Source: Coprococcus sp.
GTDB lineage: Bacteria; Bacillota_A; Clostridia; Lachnospirales; Lachnospiraceae
Assembly (NCBI GenBank): GCA_017624085.1
Contig: JAGANU010000001.1
Location: 1-64,000, forward strand
Length of the DNA stretch: 64,000 nt
Direction: 5' to 3'
Numbering within the stretch: the stretch's first letter is position 1; each line of letters opens with the position of its first letter. Below the pieces are notes generated by a model. That model searched no databases and was not told the DNA's origin. It was given only the letters and a program-made list of their open reading frames with translations. The position numbers were made by a program, and so were the translations under genes. Shown piece by piece: positions 1 to 7,942 of this stretch.

Positions 1-138
1 CACTCACCTCCACGTGTTCTGTAGTGTGTCAGTCTTATAGTAAAATAATATCAGAAGGAAGGTAGAAACGAAAAGCGAAAGTTAGCCAACATGTTTCATG
101 ACGCATTGGTGCCTTTCGCAGAAAGGCGGATTATAAAT

Positions 139-861
139 ATGGCAGAACAGATCTATACAATTCCGGTTAATGACGCATTTGACAGTGAGTGTGAATGTCC
201 ACTGTGCCAGATGCAGCAGGAGCTTGAAAGAAATGCAATTGAATACACAATGGGTCCAAGCTATATGGAGGACGATAACAGGGCAATGACAGATAGACTT
301 GGATTTTGCAGTCATCACCTTCGTATGCTATACAAGGAAAAGAACCGACTTGGACTTGCACTCATGTTAAATACGCATATGAACAAGACGATAAAGGATA
401 TGAAGGCTCTTGCAGCCAAGGGCCCCGCACCCAAGGGTAGCCTCTTTTCAAAGGGAAATGACGATTCCCCTGTTGTTAAATATGTTGAAGATCTGGAAAA
501 AAGCTGCTTTATATGCGGTCGAATGGACGATATGTTTGAAAGATATGTAGACACTATATTTCATATGTGGAAGCGTGACGAAGATTTTAAGCGTAAATTT
601 AGTGCATGCAAAGGTTTTTGTACATACCACTATGGTTTGCTATACAAAACAGGTCAAAAAAAGCTAAGCAAGGATACGTACACTGAATTCATCAGTATAC
701 TTGACAAGGTATATTTTGACAACATGGAACGGGTAAATGGAGATCTCAGCTGGTTTATAGACAAATTTGACTACAGACACAAGGATGAGCCATGGAAAAA
801 TTCAAAGGATGCTCTTCCAAGAAGCATCATAAAAACCGGTCATACAATTGTTGACAACTAA
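139..861 (+). CDS. DUF6062 family protein
   Basis: Predicted soluble protein of 240 residues resembling the DUF6062 family of Lachnospiraceae; no function is known to me. It carries two similar cysteine/histidine clusters: CPLC near the N-terminus followed by a Cys-x-His-His, and CFIC near residue 125 followed by a Cys-x3-His. This looks like an internal duplication that may bind metal. The ATG at 139 is preceded by AAAGGCGG at about 9 nt, whereas the longer in-frame start at 91 has no ribosome site. It is the first gene on the plus strand and ends at a bidirectional terminator shared with the convergent neighbour. Family assignment is from recall of sequence pattern. Confidence 0.75.
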   Translation: MAEQIYTIPVNDAFDSECECPLCQMQQELERNAIEYTMGPSYMEDDNRAMTDRLGFCSHHLRMLYKEKNRLGLALMLNTHMNKTIKDMKALAAKGPAPKGSLFSKGNDDSPVVKYVEDLEKSCFICGRMDDMFERYVDTIFHMWKRDEDFKRKFSACKGFCTYHYGLLYKTGQKKLSKDTYTEFISILDKVYFDNMERVNGDLSWFIDKFDYRHKDEPWKNSKDALPRSIIKTGHTIVDN

Positions 862-889
862 TTGACAGCTATGAGAAAGCATATTTTAC

Positions 890-931
890 AAATTAGAGCC
901 ATATCACTTTTCTGTGATATGGCTCTAATTT
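890..931. terminator. Bidirectional intrinsic terminator
   Basis: A perfect 18-bp inverted repeat (890-907 and 914-931, loop of 6) sits between two convergent genes. A-rich and T-rich flanks on both sides allow termination in both directions. Its right arm overlaps the stop codon of the minus-strand gene at 930. Confidence 0.85.
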
Positions 932-1478
932 AATCAAGTGATGCCCTGTAATCAACCAACAAACCTGAATATATAGGCTTAAGCGCTGAGCATCTTCTAA
1001 AATCCCCAGGTTTTACCAGTCCCGGTTTCTTGTTAAAAATATCAATTCCTGAATTTCTGAGCACTGCAGCTACAAACTGAGAACAGAAGAAGTTGTATTC
1101 TCTATCGTATGCCAAATGGAAAAATACGCTGAAAACTCCCATAAAATTATAGTTATACTTATCCTGATGCTTTTTAAATCTGGAAATCTCCTGCAAAATG
1201 TGTTCATACTGCTTATTTGATACACTAAGCTCATACACAACACATTTTGTTTTTTTGTGCTTTCCAAATATTCCCTTTTCAATATCCTCTTTAATAAAAC
1301 CGCTATTAAAAGGATTATACACTCCTCTCCTTGCAAAGCTATAAAGCTCATGTAAATCCTTATCCATAGATATGGATGTATGACAATAAGGCTCCCTTGT
1401 CATAAGCTTTATAAACTTAGAAGGCAACGTATTCGTTTTTGATAATAATATGTATACCTTTTTATTATCCTCTGACAT
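930..1478 (-). CDS. YiiX/NlpC-P60-like permuted papain-fold protein
   Basis: Protein of 182 residues with the layout of circularly permuted NlpC/P60 (YiiX/YaeF-like) enzymes: an early conserved His in CHTSIS around residue 34 and a later FFCSQFVAAVL segment that would hold the catalytic Cys. Family members are cysteine hydrolases or acyltransferases acting on peptides or lipids; the substrate here is unknown. There is no signal peptide or membrane segment, so it is probably cytoplasmic. I chose ATG 1478, about 10 nt after GGAAG; the longer frame begins with TTG at 1499 without a ribosome site. It lies downstream of glnS on the same strand (60 nt) and may be co-transcribed. Confidence 0.6.
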   Translation of the reverse strand: MSEDNKKVYILLSKTNTLPSKFIKLMTREPYCHTSISMDKDLHELYSFARRGVYNPFNSGFIKEDIEKGIFGKHKKTKCVVYELSVSNKQYEHILQEISRFKKHQDKYNYNFMGVFSVFFHLAYDREYNFFCSQFVAAVLRNSGIDIFNKKPGLVKPGDFRRCSALKPIYSGLLVDYRASLD

Positions 1479-1538
1479 AACAGTACATCTTCCAATCAAA
1501 TAAACTTTCTTTAGCAGATACTTACCGGATAATTGCCA

Positions 1539-3215
1539 CTACTTACCCGGCTTATATGAACTCTTAAGCGACACAATCCTATTGTAAACAGGATGCTCCT
1601 TTGTAGAATCCTTAGAATCGACACAGAAAAAACCGTTTCTAAGAAATTGGAATGCTTCTCCCGGCTTTGCTTCATCAAAGGCCTTCTCAAGCTTGCATCC
1701 CTGCTTTATCACAAGCGAATTAGGATTCAGATTTAGTGAACCATCATCATTAAGCTTACCCTTTTCCTCGTCAATAATGTTCTCATAAAGACGAACCTCG
1801 GCATCAATTGCGCTACCTGCAGATACCCAGTGAATAGTGCCTTTTACCTTGCGTCCTTCAAAGCCAGACCCACTTTTTGTTTCAGGATCATAAGTACAAT
1901 GAACAACTGTAACATTTCCATCATCGTCCTTCTCAAAACCAACACATTTAACAAAATACGCATTTTTAAGACGAACTTCGTTTCCAGGGAATAATCTGAA
2001 GTATTTCTTAGGAGGCTCCTCCATGAAATCCTCTCTCTCTATATAAAGATATTTGCTAAATTCAACCCTTCTACTTCCAAGCTCCTCATTCTCTTGATTA
2101 TTCTCAACATCAAGATATTCAACCTGATCCTCAGGATAATTATCAATAACGAGCTTTATTGGATCAACAACAGCCATGTATCTCTTTGCAGTGAGCTTTA
2201 GATCATCACGCACGCAATACTCGAGCATAGCATAGTCTACAGATGACTGACTCTTGGAAACTCCGACAAGCTCCATAAACTTTCTGATAGCTGAAGGGGT
2301 AAAGCCTCTTCTTCTAAGCGCTGCAATAGACACAAGACGCGGATCATCCCAGCCGTCAACTATGCCATCCTCAACAAGCTTCTTGATATATCTCTTACCG
2401 GTTACTACATTTGTAAGATAAAGCTTTGCAAACTCAATCTGTTTCGGTGTTCCATCAACACTGTCCTTGTAACCAAGCTCCATAACAACCCAGTCATAAA
2501 GTGGTCTGTGGTCCTCAAACTCAAGTGTGCAGATAGAATGTGTAATGCCCTCAATTGCATCTTCAATCGGATGGGCAAAGTCATACATAGGATATATACA
2601 CCACTTATCCCCAGTATTGTGGTGAGTCATTCTGGCTATTCTGTAGATAATCGGATCTCTCATGTTAATATTTGGAGATGCCATATCTATCTTGGCACGA
2701 AGCACCTTGCTTCCATCCGGGAATTCACCATTCTTCATTCTCTCAAATAAATCAAGATTCTCTTCAATGGTTCTGTCTCTATATGGGCTGTTTTTTCCAG
2801 GCTCAGTAAGAGTACCTCTATACTCTCTAATCTCCTCAGGTGAGAGGTCACATACGTAGGCCTTCCCCTTTTTTATGAGCTTAATAGCTGCATCATACAT
2901 CTGATCAAAGTAATCAGAAGCAAAGAACACTCTTCCCTCGAAGTCTGCTCCAAGCCACTTTACATCATCAAGAATAGACTCTACAAATTCTGTCTTTTCC
3001 TTTGTAGGGTTGGTGTCATCAAACCTGAGATTAAACTGACCATTATATGTCTTTGCAAGTCCTGAATTAAGGATTATGGACTTTGCATGTCCAATATGAA
3101 GATATCCATTTGGCTCAGGTGGAAATCTGGTAACAATCTTAGCTACCTTACCTTCCTCCAAATCTTTTTCAATAATCTGTTCTATAAAATTCTTTCCTGC
3201 AATCTCTTCAGCCAT
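1539..3215 (-). CDS. glnS: Glutaminyl-tRNA synthetase
   Basis: Cytoplasmic class Ic aminoacyl-tRNA synthetase that charges tRNA-Gln, 558 residues, the usual length. The catalytic domain shows [15 protein letters not shown] with HIGH at about residues 40-43, the conserved segments around [14 protein letters not shown] and GWDDPRL, and the C-terminal beta-barrel anticodon-binding region. The second ATP motif, usually MSK, reads TGKR near residue 272, keeping only the lysine. Many Firmicutes lack this enzyme and use GatCAB transamidation, so its presence is informative about the lineage. The start is set by AGGAGG about 9 nt upstream. Confidence 0.95.
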   Translation of the reverse strand: MAEEIAGKNFIEQIIEKDLEEGKVAKIVTRFPPEPNGYLHIGHAKSIILNSGLAKTYNGQFNLRFDDTNPTKEKTEFVESILDDVKWLGADFEGRVFFASDYFDQMYDAAIKLIKKGKAYVCDLSPEEIREYRGTLTEPGKNSPYRDRTIEENLDLFERMKNGEFPDGSKVLRAKIDMASPNINMRDPIIYRIARMTHHNTGDKWCIYPMYDFAHPIEDAIEGITHSICTLEFEDHRPLYDWVVMELGYKDSVDGTPKQIEFAKLYLTNVVTGKRYIKKLVEDGIVDGWDDPRLVSIAALRRRGFTPSAIRKFMELVGVSKSQSSVDYAMLEYCVRDDLKLTAKRYMAVVDPIKLVIDNYPEDQVEYLDVENNQENEELGSRRVEFSKYLYIEREDFMEEPPKKYFRLFPGNEVRLKNAYFVKCVGFEKDDDGNVTVVHCTYDPETKSGSGFEGRKVKGTIHWVSAGSAIDAEVRLYENIIDEEKGKLNDDGSLNLNPNSLVIKQGCKLEKAFDEAKPGEAFQFLRNGFFCVDSKDSTKEHPVYNRIVSLKSSYKPGK

Positions 3216-3331
3216 TTTTAGGTTGCCTCCTATTGAAATTCAAGTATTAATTCATATGCGCACTATTTCAGCACACAACTAAAGTTAGTTTACCACACAT
3301 TTTCTCTATATACCACTATAAAATTTTTTTC

Positions 3332-3360
3332 TTGATTTTTGATTCCTTTTTTGTTATAGT
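3332..3360 (+). promoter_or_regulatory. Sigma-A promoter for tRNA-Thr
   Basis: TTGATT (3332-3337), a 17-nt spacer and TATAGT (3355-3360) lie about 22 nt upstream of the mature tRNA 5' end. Confidence 0.7.
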
Positions 3361-3382
3361 AGTTATTGCTGTTGATAAGCAA

Positions 3383-3455
3383 GCTACTATAGCTCAGGTG
3401 GTAGAGCGCCACATTGGTAATGTGGAGGTCACGGGTCCGACTCCCGTTAGTAGCT
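3383..3455 (+). tRNA. tRNA-Thr (GGT anticodon)
   Basis: A complete cloverleaf can be drawn: acceptor GCTACTA/TAGTAGC, D arm GCTC/GAGC, anticodon stem CCACA/TGTGG with loop TTGGTAA (anticodon GGT, reading ACC/ACU) and T arm ACGGG/CCCGT. Total is 73 nt including discriminator U. CCA is not encoded. A T-rich run directly after it probably ends transcription. The repeat element begins about 25 nt downstream. Confidence 0.95.
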
Positions 3456-3480
3456 TTCTTTTTTTTGCTTAAAAACAAGT

Positions 3481-3538
3481 GTGTCACCGGGGACAGGTTC
3501 CTTGACACATGTGTCAGCGGGGACAGGTTCCTTGACAC
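3481..3538. repeat. Two REP-like hairpin units, left arm
   Basis: Two 28-nt units (3481-3508, 3511-3538) spaced by 2 nt. Each starts GTGTCA, holds GGGGACAGGTTCCT and ends TGACAC, so each can form a hairpin. The same unit occurs in reverse orientation at 3763-3867. This type of short palindromic repeat is often associated with REP-associated tyrosine transposases; none is encoded in this window. Confidence 0.85.
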
Positions 3539-3559
3539 ACTTTAGTTGTGAAAGCTGAA

Positions 3560-3741
3560 CATCATACAAAAAACAGAGGAAATACAATCAATCGGTAGCG
3601 AAGCGGACTTTGTTTCGCCGCTTCTTTGCTAAGGCGGGAGCGGGGGCGCCCTTATGCCCGCGAGAGCCGCATGCAGATGGAAGCAAGGCGAAACTAAGGC
3701 AAGCACGCGTGATTGTTGTATTCCTCTGTTTTTCTATGATG
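3560..3741. mobile_element. GC-rich inverted-repeat element (MITE-like; possible structured RNA)
   Basis: About 180 bp bounded by imperfect terminal inverted repeats of about 31 bp (3560-3590 against 3710-3741; both contain the CAGAGGAA core after reverse complementing). The interior is far richer in G and C than its surroundings and folds well: hairpin 3596-3631 (TAGC, AAGCGG paired with CCGCTT, GCTA) and a second nested stem around 3633-3670 (GCGG/CCGC, CGGG/CCCG, GGCGCC). No reading frame is convincing. Nested between inverted REP arms, it looks like a non-autonomous element or a structured RNA. A HEARO/omega-RNA-like identity is possible but unproven. Together with the two arms it fills the 413-nt gap between tRNA-Thr and sigH. 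Confidence 0.55.
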
Positions 3742-3762
3742 CGCCATCCTTATAGCTGATGT

Positions 3763-3867
3763 GTGTCAAGGAACCTGTCCCCAGTGACACATGTGTCAAG
3801 GAACCTGTCCCCGGTGACACACAGCAAAACACAAAAAATGTGTCACGGTACCTGTCCCCGGTGACAC
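3763..3867. repeat. Three REP-like hairpin units, right arm
   Basis: Units at 3763-3790, 3793-3820 and 3840-3867, in reverse orientation to the left arm: GTGTCA, then AGGAACCTGTCCCC, then TGACAC. The last differs slightly (GGTACC for GGAACC). The final unit ends 1 nt before the stop codon of sigH, so it may also serve as that operon's terminator hairpin. Confidence 0.85.
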
Positions 3868-3868
3868 A

Positions 3869-4450
3869 TTATTTTAATTTACTGCGTATTCTCTGTACAG
3901 CATTGTCTATTGATTTTGTAGGTTTGCCGAGGTGTGCGGCAATTTTATCGTAGGATGCTCCTGACAGGTACTCGTACAGTACCTTCTTTTCAAATTCCGA
4001 GAGCTTTGAATCTATAGTCTTCCACAGCTCTGACTCCTGTTGCTTTGCAAGCAGAATGTCTTCCGGGTTTGATGTAGTACTAGAATCTATGTCATCTAAC
4101 GGACTTGATTCATTGCCGCCATCTCCATATATGGAAATATAGCTGTTTAGCGGCCCGTGTTTCTTGTTATTGGAATTATTTACGGCATTTAGCATCTGTC
4201 TTTTTATACAAAGATAGGCGAAGGTCTTAAAAACAGCTCCCTTATCAGGGTTAAAATCTCTTATGGCATTCATAAGACCTATCATGCCTTCCTGCTTTAA
4301 ATCTTCATCATCAGCGCCTATGATGTAAAGGCCCCTGCTTTGCATGATAACAAGGGGCTCATATCTTTTGATAAGCGTTTCCTCTGCATCTTTATTCTTT
4401 TCCCTGCTAATCAGCTCTAATAGCTCGTTATCCGATAAATCCAAATACAT
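3869..4450 (-). CDS. sigH: RNA polymerase sigma-H (sporulation/stationary phase) factor
   Basis: Sigma-70 family protein of 193 residues. Region 2 is clear (DLKQEGMIGLMNAIRDF, then FKTFAYLCIKRQM for -10 recognition and melting), and region 4 forms the C-terminal helix-turn-helix (SGASYDKIAAHLGKPTKSI). Position after cysS-mrnC-rlmB matches the Bacillus/Clostridia order that ends in sigH, which separates it from other short sigma factors. In spore-formers sigma-H drives early sporulation and transition-phase genes. ATG 4450 was chosen because the longer frame overlaps rlmB; the ribosome site (TTAGG) is weak, hinting at coupling to rlmB 25 nt upstream. The yacP gene found in Bacillus between rlmB and sigH is absent. 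Confidence 0.88.
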   Translation of the reverse strand: MYLDLSDNELLELISREKNKDAEETLIKRYEPLVIMQSRGLYIIGADDEDLKQEGMIGLMNAIRDFNPDKGAVFKTFAYLCIKRQMLNAVNNSNNKKHGPLNSYISIYGDGGNESSPLDDIDSSTTSNPEDILLAKQQESELWKTIDSKLSEFEKKVLYEYLSGASYDKIAAHLGKPTKSIDNAVQRIRSKLK

Positions 4451-4475
4451 TATTCTATACCTAACACGATCTGTT

Positions 4476-5258
4476 CTACTTGCCCATCCTCTGTCTAACG
4501 ACCTCATAAGCCAAAACTCCGGTTGCAACCGACGCATTCAGCGAATCGATATCTCCCTTCATCGGTACAGACACAACATAGTCGCACTTTTCCTTCACAA
4601 GTCTGCTCACACCATTTCCCTCATTTCCTATAACAAGTCCGAGAGAGCCTGTCAAATTACAACGATACATAAGCTCTCCATCCATATCAGCACAGGCGAA
4701 CCACATTCCCCTGTCTTTTAGCTCTTCTATGGTCTTGCTTATGTTTGTAACCTTTGCAACAGGAGTATAATTAACAGCTCCTGCTGACGCCTTGACAACT
4801 GTGGCAGTTATGCCGACTGCACGACGCTTTGAGATGATAACGCCATGAGCTCCTGCAAGGTTCGCTGTTCTTATGATTGCACCAAGATTGTGTGGGTCCT
4901 CTATTTCATCAAGAATAAAAAAGAACGGATCCTCTCCTCTTGACTCTGCCAACGCAAACATATCCTCAATATCCGCGTATTTATAAGCTGCAGCATGGGC
5001 GATAACTCCCTGATGCTTGCCAGCCTTTGACATTTGATTAAGCTTGTCCTTTGATATATAGCTAATGACTGTATCCTGTTTTTTTGCTTCTCTCACGATA
5101 GTGCTTACAGCTCCGTCACGGCAGCCGTCAAGAATATACAGCTTATCAATTGTACGGCCGGAGCGAAATGCCTCGAGAACTGCATTTCGTCCCTCAAGAA
5201 TATACTCATCCTCATCTCTCAGTTCGCTATTTTTATTCTCAAATTCTCTCTTATCCAT
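4476..5258 (-). CDS. rlmB: 23S rRNA (guanosine-2'-O-)-methyltransferase RlmB, SpoU family
   Basis: SAM-dependent 2'-O-methyltransferase of the TrmH/SpoU family, about 260 residues, expected to methylate G2251 of 23S rRNA. It has the N-terminal substrate-binding domain (GRNAVLEAFRSG) and SPOUT knot motifs: motif 1 DEIEDPHNLGAIIRTA, motif 2 LVIGNEGNGVSRL and motif 3 IPMKGDIDSLNAS-like VPMKGDIDSLNASVA. ATG 5258 has GGAGA 6 nt upstream; in-frame ATGs at 5270 and 5285 (the latter overlapping the mrnC stop) are possible but less well placed. Operon with mrnC and cysS. Confidence 0.92.
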   Translation of the reverse strand: MDKREFENKNSELRDEDEYILEGRNAVLEAFRSGRTIDKLYILDGCRDGAVSTIVREAKKQDTVISYISKDKLNQMSKAGKHQGVIAHAAAYKYADIEDMFALAESRGEDPFFFILDEIEDPHNLGAIIRTANLAGAHGVIISKRRAVGITATVVKASAGAVNYTPVAKVTNISKTIEELKDRGMWFACADMDGELMYRCNLTGSLGLVIGNEGNGVSRLVKEKCDYVVSVPMKGDIDSLNASVATGVLAYEVVRQRMGK

Positions 5259-5277
5259 AGCTTTCTCCATCACCACT

Positions 5278-5712
5278 TTATTCATTATCCTTGTTCAGGA
5301 TCTCTTTTGTTATCTCAAACATTCTCTCATACTGCTTATCAAGGTATAGAAAACCTATTAGGCACTCAAAGCCTGTTGCCATACGATACTGACCTACTGT
5401 AGCATTCTTTGCGGTAGAATGAGTCTTTGTATTTCTCCCACGCTTATATATCCATTCCTCTTCCTCTGTAAGAAGATTATTTTCAAGCAAATGTGTTATA
5501 TATGAAGCCTGAGCCTCTGCCTTTACAAGCTGACTTACTTCCTTATGGTATTTAAACGCCTGCTTATTATCCTTAGTAACAGCAAGGGTTTTCACAAGAA
5601 GGTCAAATACACTGTCCCCGATATAAGCAAGTGAGAGGGGGGAATATTCACGTGGATTTGTATAGGTTACACTAAGTATTTCAGAAAAATATTCGTCTAT
5701 GCTCTTTTCCAT
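5278..5712 (-). CDS. mrnC: Mini-ribonuclease III
   Basis: Homodimeric RNase III catalytic domain without the dsRNA-binding domain, 144 residues, normal for MrnC, which matures the ends of 23S rRNA. The signature [14 protein letters not shown] with the catalytic Asp lies near residues 26-39, followed by the basic segment [21 protein letters not shown] and the second acidic site EC-LIGFLYL. Its start overlaps the end of cysS by 16 nt, with AAGG about 7 nt upstream inside cysS, indicating translational coupling. The cysS-mrnC pairing is conserved across Firmicutes. Confidence 0.93.
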   Translation of the reverse strand: MEKSIDEYFSEILSVTYTNPREYSPLSLAYIGDSVFDLLVKTLAVTKDNKQAFKYHKEVSQLVKAEAQASYITHLLENNLLTEEEEWIYKRGRNTKTHSTAKNATVGQYRMATGFECLIGFLYLDKQYERMFEITKEILNKDNE

Positions 5713-7088
5713 TTTACACCTTCTCTAGTATCCTCAAGTATAATTCCCATAGAGGCAAGCTGATCACGAATCTCATCAGCTCTTGCAAAGTTCCTTGCCT
5801 TTCTTGCTTCCTGTCTTTCATTTATAAGAGCCTCAATATCTGAGTCAAGAAGCTCCTCCTTCTTCTCCGTAATAATACCAAGAACATCGCACAGCTTCTC
5901 TATTTTGCTGAGCACAAGGGCTACAGTATCGCTTGAAGACGTCTCGTTCACATTAACATTTGCATACTTTACAAGCTCAAAAATTACTGATATAGCATCT
6001 GCTGTATTGAGGTCATCATCCATTGCATCCTCAAACTTCTTTACAAATGTGTCAAGCTCAGCAGCAACTAAGCTGTCAACGTTACCACTTACTCCCTTTA
6101 ATGACTTAAGTCTGTCTACGGCAGTTAGTATTCTCTCAAGGCCATTTTTTGACGCCTCAACAAGATCTGCTGAGAAATTGAGCGGACTTCTATAGTGTGC
6201 TGACAGCATAAAAAATCTGATAACCTGAAGTGGATACTTCTCTGAAATTTCTCTTACAGTGAAAAAGTTTCCAAGAGACTTACTCATCTTCTCATTGTTT
6301 ATCTTAAGAAAGCCGTTATGCATCCAGTATCTTGCAAACTCTGTACCATTTGCGGCCTCGCTCTGTGCTATCTCATTCTCGTGGTGAGGGAATATCAGAT
6401 CTTCTCCGCCGGCATGGATATCAATAACATCTCCGATATACTTCTTGCTCATAACAGAGCACTCAAGGTGCCAGCCCGGTCTTCCGTCTCCCCATGGTGA
6501 CGGCCAAGAAGGCTCTCCCTCCTTCTTTGGCTTCCAGAGTACAAAATCGAGAGGATCCTCCTTCTCATCAACACCGGACACAAGGAGATCTCTGTTTCCT
6601 GAGCGCAGATCATCTATATTCTTCTTTGAAAGCTTTCCATAGTCTTCAAACTTTCTTGTTCTGAAGTAAACAGTTCCATTCACCTCATAGGCATAACCCT
6701 TCTCAATAAGCTCCTCCACCATGGCAATCATATCAGGAATCTCCTCTGTTGCCTTCGGGTGTGTTGTTGCCTCCATAACATTTAAGGCTTCCATATCCTT
6801 CTTAACCTCAGCGATATATCTCTCTGAAATCACACTGGCATCAACGCCCTCTTCATTTGCACGTCTGATGATCTTATCATCAACGTCAGTGAAGTTTGAA
6901 ACATAATTTACATCATAGCCCTTGTAGGTAAGATATCTTCTAAGGGTATCAAACACAATCATAGGCCTTGCATTACCTATGTGTATATAATCATAAACGG
7001 TAGGTCCGCATACATAGATGCCAACCTTTCCTTCTTTTATCGGAACAAACTCTTCTTTCTTTCTTGTTAGTGTGTTCAAAATCTTCAT
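5697..7088 (-). CDS. cysS: Cysteinyl-tRNA synthetase
   Basis: Class Ia synthetase of 463 residues that charges tRNA-Cys. Visible: the zinc ligand Cys27 in [12 protein letters not shown] at 36-39, further zinc ligands in [10 protein letters not shown] and [15 protein letters not shown], and KMSKSLGN near residue 268. The C-terminal DALR-like helical domain ends with the [14 protein letters not shown] segment. AAAGGACC lies 5-8 nt before the ATG. First gene of the cysS-mrnC-rlmB-sigH operon. No T-box motif is visible in the 226 nt upstream. Confidence 0.97.
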   Translation of the reverse strand: MKILNTLTRKKEEFVPIKEGKVGIYVCGPTVYDYIHIGNARPMIVFDTLRRYLTYKGYDVNYVSNFTDVDDKIIRRANEEGVDASVISERYIAEVKKDMEALNVMEATTHPKATEEIPDMIAMVEELIEKGYAYEVNGTVYFRTRKFEDYGKLSKKNIDDLRSGNRDLLVSGVDEKEDPLDFVLWKPKKEGEPSWPSPWGDGRPGWHLECSVMSKKYIGDVIDIHAGGEDLIFPHHENEIAQSEAANGTEFARYWMHNGFLKINNEKMSKSLGNFFTVREISEKYPLQVIRFFMLSAHYRSPLNFSADLVEASKNGLERILTAVDRLKSLKGVSGNVDSLVAAELDTFVKKFEDAMDDDLNTADAISVIFELVKYANVNVNETSSSDTVALVLSKIEKLCDVLGIITEKKEELLDSDIEALINERQEARKARNFARADEIRDQLASMGIILEDTREGVKWKRA

Positions 7089-7314
7089 AATATGGTCCTT
7101 TCTAATTTAAAAGCCAAAAATACACAAATAATTTGTATATTCAAGGCACATCTTCCCATTCTTTGCCAAAGTAAGTATATGTTCACAATCCCTGTTTTGT
7201 CAAGGCAGTCCTAATGATTTGTATGGCTACAATATTTTATCAAAGCACAAAATAATTGTATTTAGCTTATCCCACTGTTATACTTATAGCAAATATAACC
7301 TATGGAGAAATAAA

Positions 7315-7812
7315 ATGCTGAATTTACATATCAACGAATCCAGAAGCTTTGTAAAAAAACTTTTAATGGATAGCACCTTTGACAGCTTTCTAGTTATGGA
7401 GTGCTACGTAAGAAGTGGAATTACATACAGCTTTGATGGCAGAATTAATAAAAGCTTCTATGACAGCGATGAGCTGGAGGAATTGCCTTCAGCTGATTTC
7501 GCAGCCTGGGAAAATGTAAGACCTCATGTGTACAATGTAATCAGAGGGAAAAAGCTTCCTCTCGGCTTTAAGATTGTTCTAATTCTATCAGAGACTGCTA
7601 TCTTCGATTTGCTTGAAAGAAACAATATCACGATCTCCTCCTCTGACATAGCAAATCTCACCCTGAATATCTATTATGGTGGTGAAGGTATCCAGCTCAC
7701 AACCATGGCAACTCAGAGAGTGTTCACCATGGATAAGACACTGGAACAGACCTGGGACAATGATGTCAGAGCCTTTCTGAAAAAGAATGAAATATACTTT
7801 ACAGAGGAATAA
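7315..7812 (+). CDS. DUF5721 family protein
   Basis: Soluble protein of 165 residues whose sequence resembles the DUF5721 family (YYGGEGIQLTTMATQRVFTMDKTLEQTWD near the C-terminus). No catalytic motif is apparent and function is unknown. ATG 7315 follows GGAG by 7-8 nt; the longer in-frame start at 7219 has no ribosome site. Divergent from cysS; it ends just before the CIRCE hairpin that precedes htpG, which probably serves as its terminator. Confidence 0.75.
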   Translation: MLNLHINESRSFVKKLLMDSTFDSFLVMECYVRSGITYSFDGRINKSFYDSDELEELPSADFAAWENVRPHVYNVIRGKKLPLGFKIVLILSETAIFDLLERNNITISSSDIANLTLNIYYGGEGIQLTTMATQRVFTMDKTLEQTWDNDVRAFLKKNEIYFTEE

Positions 7813-7820
7813 ATTTTTTG

Positions 7821-7847
7821 TTAGCACTCATTTAATTTGAGTGCTAA
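7821..7847. promoter_or_regulatory. CIRCE element (HrcA operator)
   Basis: Perfect consensus TTAGCACTC-N9-GAGTGCTAA, the binding site of the heat-shock repressor HrcA. It lies immediately upstream of the htpG -35 box. A T-run (TTTTTT) follows it, so on RNA from the DUF5721 gene it can also fold into an intrinsic terminator. A further half-site TTAGCAC occurs at 7861. Confidence 0.95.
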
Positions 7848-7854
7848 TTTTTTC

Positions 7855-7883
7855 TTGACTTTAGCACAAGTCTGCATTATCAT
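7855..7883 (+). promoter_or_regulatory. Sigma-A promoter for htpG
   Basis: TTGACT (7855-7860), 17-nt spacer, TATCAT (7878-7883), about 60 nt ahead of the htpG start and 8 nt downstream of the CIRCE element. Confidence 0.75.
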
Positions 7884-7942
7884 ACCCTTTAGTTGATTAT
7901 GGGCGTAATATTTGCCCTAAAAATAAAGGAGATGTTATTAAG

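Noticed and set aside
3481..3867. Possible CRISPR array (regular 28-nt repeats at 30-nt spacing)
   Set aside because: Units are separated by only 2 nt or by the core element, they occur in both orientations and there are no spacers or cas genes.
7089..7314. Possible T-box upstream of cysS
   Set aside because: No GGTGGCACCGCG-like motif and no terminator/antiterminator pair is visible.
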